In this document: positions 60,250 to 64,000 of the stretch, piece after piece
How positions within the stretch are numbered: position 1 is the first letter of the stretch
Layout of the letters: each line of letters starts with the position of its first letter
NCBI RefSeq assembly: GCF_007856155.1
Contig: NZ_CP042266.1
Span: 6,200,001-6,264,000 of the forward strand
DNA from: Streptomyces qinzhouensis
GTDB lineage: Bacteria; Actinomycetota; Actinomycetes; Streptomycetales; Streptomycetaceae
Reading direction: 5' to 3'
Length of the DNA: 64,000 nucleotides
Translations under genes and position numbers: made by a program
The notes under the pieces: generated by a model
Told to the model about the DNA's origin: nothing
Databases searched by the model: none
What the model saw: only the letters and a program-made list of their open reading frames with translations

Positions 60250-61101
60250 TCAGAAGGGGAACCAGCGGACCTCGGGGTCGCCGTCCCGGAGGGAGTCGAC
60301 GCGGCGGGTGAATTCCGCGGCGGCCTTCGGGTTCGTGGGGGCGTGCTGTGCCACCCACGCGCAGCTCGCCGTCTCCCGCGCCCCGCGCAGCACCCCGCAG
60401 CCGTCCCAGTCGCGGACATCCCACCCGTACCCGGTGACGAACTCGTCGTACGCCTCGGGCGGCAGCCCGTACCGGTCCAGGGACAGGGCCATCACCACGA
60501 GGTCGTGTTCGCGCAGATCCGCCGAGACGGTCTCCAGGTCGGTCAGGACGGGACCGTCCGGGCCCACATGGACATTGCGCGGGAGGGCGTCCCCGTGGAT
60601 GGGGCCCGGCGGCAGTCGCGGGGTCAGTGCGGCGGCCGCCGCGGCGAATCCGTCGCGCCGGTCCCGGAGATACGCCGCGTCCGCCGGGTCGATCGCGTCC
60701 CCCGCGAGCCGCAGCCACCTTTCGACACCGCCGAGCAGTTCGCGGGGCGGCAGGGTGAGACCGGGCGGCGGGGCCAGGGCGTGGATCCGCCGCAGCAGGG
60801 CCGCCAGATCCGCCGGGCCCGCGGGCCGGACCGCGTCCGGGAGCCGGTGCCAGACGGTGACGGGATGCCCTTCGACGAGCCGCGCGGCGGTCTCCGCGGG
60901 ACGTACCGCCGGTACGTCCGCCCCGGCCAGCCAGGAGCCGACCGCGACCTCGTGCTCCGCCCGCGCCAGCAGCTCCGCCGTCCGGCCGATCTTGACGACG
61001 AGGTCGCCCACCGCGAAGACCGCGTTCTCCCCGAGGGAGAGCAGTGTCCCGTCCGGCAGCCCCGCCGCCGCGAGGACGTCCCGTGCCCGTTCCGCGTCCA
61101 C
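60250..61101 (-). CDS. Aminoglycoside phosphotransferase (APH) family protein
   Basis: This 283-residue kinase-fold protein has the Brenner-type loop IHGDALPRNV (catalytic Asp) and the metal motif LTDLETV in place of the common DxD/E form. An N-lobe Lys is in VVKIGRTAELL. The family includes antibiotic, choline and fructosamine kinases, so resistance is only one option and the context does not support it. GTG 61101 lacks a strong ribosome site. It is divergent from the ABC operon to the right, 169 bp away. Confidence 0.8.
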   Translation of the reverse strand: MDAERARDVLAAAGLPDGTLLSLGENAVFAVGDLVVKIGRTAELLARAEHEVAVGSWLAGADVPAVRPAETAARLVEGHPVTVWHRLPDAVRPAGPADLAALLRRIHALAPPPGLTLPPRELLGGVERWLRLAGDAIDPADAAYLRDRRDGFAAAAAALTPRLPPGPIHGDALPRNVHVGPDGPVLTDLETVSADLREHDLVVMALSLDRYGLPPEAYDEFVTGYGWDVRDWDGCGVLRGARETASCAWVAQHAPTNPKAAAEFTRRVDSLRDGDPEVRWFPF

Positions 61102-61172
61102 CGTCGTGTCCGCCGCCTTTCCGTACTCACCCCTGCGAACACGCCAAAGTGTCGCATCCGCGGCAGGCGTTC

Positions 61173-61201
61173 TTGACGAGCCCCCGGCAGCTCAGGACCA
61201 T
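61173..61201 (+). promoter_or_regulatory. Possible promoter for the ABC operon
   Basis: TTGACG at 61173-61178 and GACCAT at 61196-61201 are spaced by 17 bp, 69 bp before the first permease start. The -10 is weak, so this is tentative. Confidence 0.3.
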
Positions 61202-61270
61202 GACCAGGGCCCGCGAGGGTGATGGCAGTCACACCGCCATCCGCTGCCCGGAGGCGAAGGAGCCGGATCG

Positions 61271-62176
61271 GTGACAGACGCGACGACCGTTCCGCGGCCC
61301 CGGGGACTCCTCGACCACGGTGCCTGGTTCCTCGTCCTGCCCGCCCTGATCCCGATCCTGGTGCTGAGCGTCGGTCCGCTGCTGTACGGGGTCGGGCTGG
61401 CGTTCACCGACGCCCAGGCGGGCCGTACCGAACCCACCGAGTGGATCGGCGCCCTGAACTTCCACGATCTGCGCCAGGACACCCTGTTCCGGGAGTCGTT
61501 CGGCATCGGACTGGTGTGGGCCGTGGGGGTGACCGTCCCCCAGTTCCTCCTCGGCCTCGGGCTGGCGCTGCTGCTCACCCAGAAGCTGCGGCTGCGCTGG
61601 CTGGCGCGCTCGCTGGCGATCATCCCGTGGGCGATGCCGGAGGTCGTCGTCGGCATCATGTGGCGGCTGGTGTACAGCCCGGACGCGGGGATCCTCAACG
61701 AGACCATCCGCGACTTCGGACTGGGCGACGGCCGGGACTGGCTGACCGGTCTGGGCACCGCGCTGCCCGCGGTGATCGTGGTCGGGATCTGGGCGGGCCT
61801 GCCGCAGACGACGGTCGCCCTGCTGGCGGGCCTCCAGAACACCCCCCGCGAACTCCACGAGGCGGCCGCCCTCGACGGCGCGGGCGCCTGGCGCCGGTTC
61901 CGGACCGTCACCTGGCCCGCGCTCAGACCCGTCGCGCTGGCGATCACCGCGCTCAATCTGATCTGGAACTTCAACGCCTTCGCGCTGGTGTGGGTGCTCA
62001 CCGCCGGCGGCCCCGGGGGCCGGACCAGGCTGCCGACCCTCTTCGCCTACGAGGAGGCCTTCCGCTACGGCCAGTTCGGCTACGCGGCGGCGATGGGCTG
62101 CGCGATGGTGGCGGTCGTCTCGGTGGTGCTGGCCGTGTTCCTGGTGGGCAGGCTTCGAGGAGGGGACGAGAAGTGA
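61271..62176 (+). CDS. Sugar ABC transporter permease (MalF type)
   Basis: This 301-residue CUT1 permease has an N-terminal helix at about residues 17-40. The EAA motif ELHEAAALDGAGAWRRFRTV lies at about 196-215 and docks the ATPase. AAGGAG precedes GTG 61271. The next permease overlaps it by 4 bp (GTGA), and the binding protein is third, an unusual order, since the binding-protein gene usually comes first. No ATPase gene is present, so MsiK or another shared ATPase is inferred. The sugar is unknown. Confidence 0.85.
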   Translation: MTDATTVPRPRGLLDHGAWFLVLPALIPILVLSVGPLLYGVGLAFTDAQAGRTEPTEWIGALNFHDLRQDTLFRESFGIGLVWAVGVTVPQFLLGLGLALLLTQKLRLRWLARSLAIIPWAMPEVVVGIMWRLVYSPDAGILNETIRDFGLGDGRDWLTGLGTALPAVIVVGIWAGLPQTTVALLAGLQNTPRELHEAAALDGAGAWRRFRTVTWPALRPVALAITALNLIWNFNAFALVWVLTAGGPGGRTRLPTLFAYEEAFRYGQFGYAAAMGCAMVAVVSVVLAVFLVGRLRGGDEK

Positions 62177-63042
62177 CCCGTACGACCACGGCGACACCGC
62201 CGCGGACCCGTGACCGGCGCCGGGCGCTCGGCCGCGCGGGCCAGTACCTCGCCCTCGCCGCCTATCTGCTCTTCCTCGCGCTGCCGTTCCTGTGGCTGCT
62301 CTCCACCGCCGTGAAACCGGCGAAGGAGCTGAGCTCCCTCCGTCCGGCGTGGATTCCGGACGAGCCGACACTGGAGAACTTCCGGCAGGCCTTCGACGAG
62401 CATCCGCTGCTGCGGGCCGCCGGGAACAGCCTGCTGGTGGCGGTGGCCGCGGCGGTGATCGCGGTACTGATCGCGACCCCGGCGGCCTATGTCATCGCCC
62501 GCACCCGCGGCAGGCTCGCCACCGCGGCGACGGGCTGGGTCGTGGTCAGCCAGGCCTTTCCCTTCGTCCTGCTGATCATTCCGCTGTTCCTGGTGCTGAA
62601 GAACCTGCGGATGATCAACACGCTCTGGGGTCTTGTGCTGGTGTACGTGGTGTGGGCGCTGCCGTTCGCGCTCTGGATGCTCGCCGGGTACGTCCGGGCG
62701 GTACCGCGCGAACTGGAGGAGGCGGCCGCCGTCGACGGCGCGGGACGACTGCGGACCCTGGTGTCGGTGACCGCGCCCCTGCTGGCGCCGGGCATCGTCG
62801 TCACCGCGATGTTCGCGTTCATCATCGCCTGGAACGAGTTCTTCTTCGCGCTGGTACTGCTCAAATCGCCGGAGAAACAGACCCTGCCGGTGGTGCTGAC
62901 GCATTTCATCGGCGCGGAGGGCGCGGCCGACCTCGGCCCGCTCGCGGCGGCCGCGTTCCTCGCGACCTTGCCATCGCTGGTGATCTTCGCGCTGATCCAG
63001 CGGCGGATCACCGGCGGAGCGCTGGCGGGGGCGGTGAAGTGA
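62173..63042 (+). CDS. Sugar ABC transporter permease (MalG type)
   Basis: This 289-residue CUT1 permease starts with a basic N-terminus and a first helix at about residues 25-47. The EAA loop ELEEAAAVDGAGRLRTLVSV is at about 182-201. The typical C-terminus GALAGAVK is complete. GTG 62173 overlaps the upstream stop. Its own stop shares one base with the ATG of the binding-protein gene, so all three are translated in series. Confidence 0.85.
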   Translation: MTRTTTATPPRTRDRRRALGRAGQYLALAAYLLFLALPFLWLLSTAVKPAKELSSLRPAWIPDEPTLENFRQAFDEHPLLRAAGNSLLVAVAAAVIAVLIATPAAYVIARTRGRLATAATGWVVVSQAFPFVLLIIPLFLVLKNLRMINTLWGLVLVYVVWALPFALWMLAGYVRAVPRELEEAAAVDGAGRLRTLVSVTAPLLAPGIVVTAMFAFIIAWNEFFFALVLLKSPEKQTLPVVLTHFIGAEGAADLGPLAAAAFLATLPSLVIFALIQRRITGGALAGAVK

Positions 63043-64000
63043 TGGGCCCGGCCGGTGTCCGTACCCGTACCGCCGCCGCCGTACTGGCGCTGCTGCTGAC
63101 CCTGACGACCGCCGCCTGCTCCACGGCCGGCGAGGACGCCGGGGACGGGGTGATCCGCCTCCGCTTCCTCTCCCTGGCCTGGCAGAAGGAGTCCGTCGAC
63201 GCCAACAAGGCCCTGGTGAAGGAGTGGAACGCGGCCCACCCCGGCGTACGGGTCGAGTACGTCCAGGGCAGTTGGAACAGCGTCCACGACCAACTGCTGA
63301 CATCCTTCGAGGGCGGCGAGGCCCCCGATGTCATCCACGACGCCTCCGACGATCTCGCCGACTTCGCCTACGGCGGCTACCTCGCGGATCTGCGCACACT
63401 GCTGCCGGAACGGCTGACCGCCGACATCCCGGCCGAGAGCTGGCGGACGACGACCTTCGGCGACGGGGTGTACGGCGTGCCCTTCCTCCAGGAGCCGAAG
63501 GTGCTGATCGCCAACCGGAAGCTCGTCGAATCGTCGGGGATCCGGCTGCCGACCGCCGAGCGGCCGTGGACCTGGGAGGAGTTCCGGGAGGTCGCCCGGG
63601 AGCTGACCCGGACGATGGGGAAGGGGCGGTACGCCGTCGCCTGGCCGCTGAAGGAACCGGTCGCCACCACCCTCAACCTCGGACTCTCGGGAGGCGGGAA
63701 ACTCTTCCACCGGGACGCCGACGGCAAGGCGCGGATCCGCTTCGGCGACGGTGACGCCGTGGTGCCGGACGTCATCCGCGACCAGGTCAACGAGGACCGT
63801 ACGGCGTCCCGGACGATTCTCGGCTCCGGCGGCTCCGACGCCCTGCCCGGATTCTTCGGCGGCAAGTACGCGATGGTTCCGCTCGGCTTCTCGTACCGTC
63901 AGCAGATCGCCCAGCAGGCGCCCGACGGTTTCGAGTGGACGGTGCTGCCGATGCCGGTCGGCCCCGGCGGCGCGGTGCAGGGCGTCAGCCCGCAGACGCT
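63042..64000 (+). CDS. Sugar ABC transporter substrate-binding lipoprotein, N-terminal part
   Basis: This gene runs off the right end; 319 full codons are visible. The signal peptide ends in TTAAC with the lipidated Cys at residue 26. The mature part begins VIRLRFLSLAWQKESVDANKALVKEWN. It contains GSWNSVHDQLLTSFEGGEAPDVIHDASDDLADFAYGGYLADL, the usual CUT1 binding-protein pattern with a DVI sugar-contact region. It is coupled to the permease upstream (TGATG). The sugar cannot be named from this portion. Confidence 0.85.
   Translation, partial: MGPAGVRTRTAAAVLALLLTLTTAACSTAGEDAGDGVIRLRFLSLAWQKESVDANKALVKEWNAAHPGVRVEYVQGSWNSVHDQLLTSFEGGEAPDVIHDASDDLADFAYGGYLADLRTLLPERLTADIPAESWRTTTFGDGVYGVPFLQEPKVLIANRKLVESSGIRLPTAERPWTWEEFREVARELTRTMGKGRYAVAWPLKEPVATTLNLGLSGGGKLFHRDADGKARIRFGDGDAVVPDVIRDQVNEDRTASRTILGSGGSDALPGFFGGKYAMVPLGFSYRQQIAQQAPDGFEWTVLPMPVGPGGAVQGVSPQT

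Noticed and set aside
60250..61101. Antibiotic resistance gene
   Set aside because: The APH fold is shared by many metabolic kinases, and there is no mobile element or biosynthetic cluster nearby.

Overview
The window is high-GC actinobacterial chromosome and almost certainly Streptomyces. GC is very high with strong third-position bias, GTG starts are frequent, and MsiK-type sugar ABC operons lack their own ATPase. The gene order (ngcEFG, a ROK regulator, xylFGH, dxs, then fadBA, rnd, hemE, hemY, chdC) matches a conserved core-arm segment I recall from S. coelicolor. No rRNA, tRNA, phage, CRISPR or complete insertion sequence was found. Two MITE-like repeats and one approximately 0.4 kb inverted-repeat element are present.

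Layout. Positions 1-7.4 kb hold sugar uptake: the end of ngcE, ngcF and ngcG (N-acetylglucosamine/chitobiose type), a rok7B7-like ROK regulator, then xylF-xylG-xylH. Both binding-protein genes are followed by a strong hairpin, and the xylF upstream region carries a perfect GTGAAG-CGT-CTTCAC palindrome. Positions 8-20 kb hold dxs, an amino-acid permease, a NYN nuclease, the fadA-fadB beta-oxidation pair, rnd, an orphan LuxR-type regulator, a DUF3000 protein and hemE. Positions 20-25 kb hold a CoA-disulfide-reductase-like flavoprotein, a DUF4349 lipoprotein, hemY (cgoX) and chdC. With hemE these belong to the coproporphyrin-dependent haem pathway of Gram-positive bacteria.

Positions 25-34 kb are the most unusual part. 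A secreted S33 peptidase is followed by four paralogous TIGR04222-like membrane proteins. Three of them end in Cys/Gly-rich tails that all begin at residue 271 or 272 with a (S/T)-W-C-G motif. Translationally coupled to the first is a DUF692 (MNIO, multinuclear non-haem iron oxygenase) protein with an extra C-terminal domain. MNIO enzymes modify cysteines in peptides such as methanobactin, so this looks like a candidate undescribed Cys-tail modification system on membrane-anchored substrates. A DUF4142 protein lies upstream.

Positions 34-47 kb are mostly housekeeping and small conserved genes: a PTH2-like protein, AIM24, small zinc-ribbon proteins, a deacetylase, PhoX-like, OsmC, ZapE, a RibD-like reductase, MurC, MsrB, a P-loop kinase, DUF1444 and an M24 peptidase. 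Positions 47-56 kb hold treZ, a GNAT protein, an FHA protein, treY and glgX, the glycogen-to-trehalose route. A MITE has inserted at the 3' end of treZ and appears to provide its stop codon. Positions 56-64 kb hold a HEPN-domain protein, a DnaQ-type exonuclease, a secreted endonuclease/phosphatase with a beta-trefoil-like N-terminus (less GC-rich than its neighbours), an APH-family kinase, and an ATPase-less sugar ABC operon that runs off the right edge.
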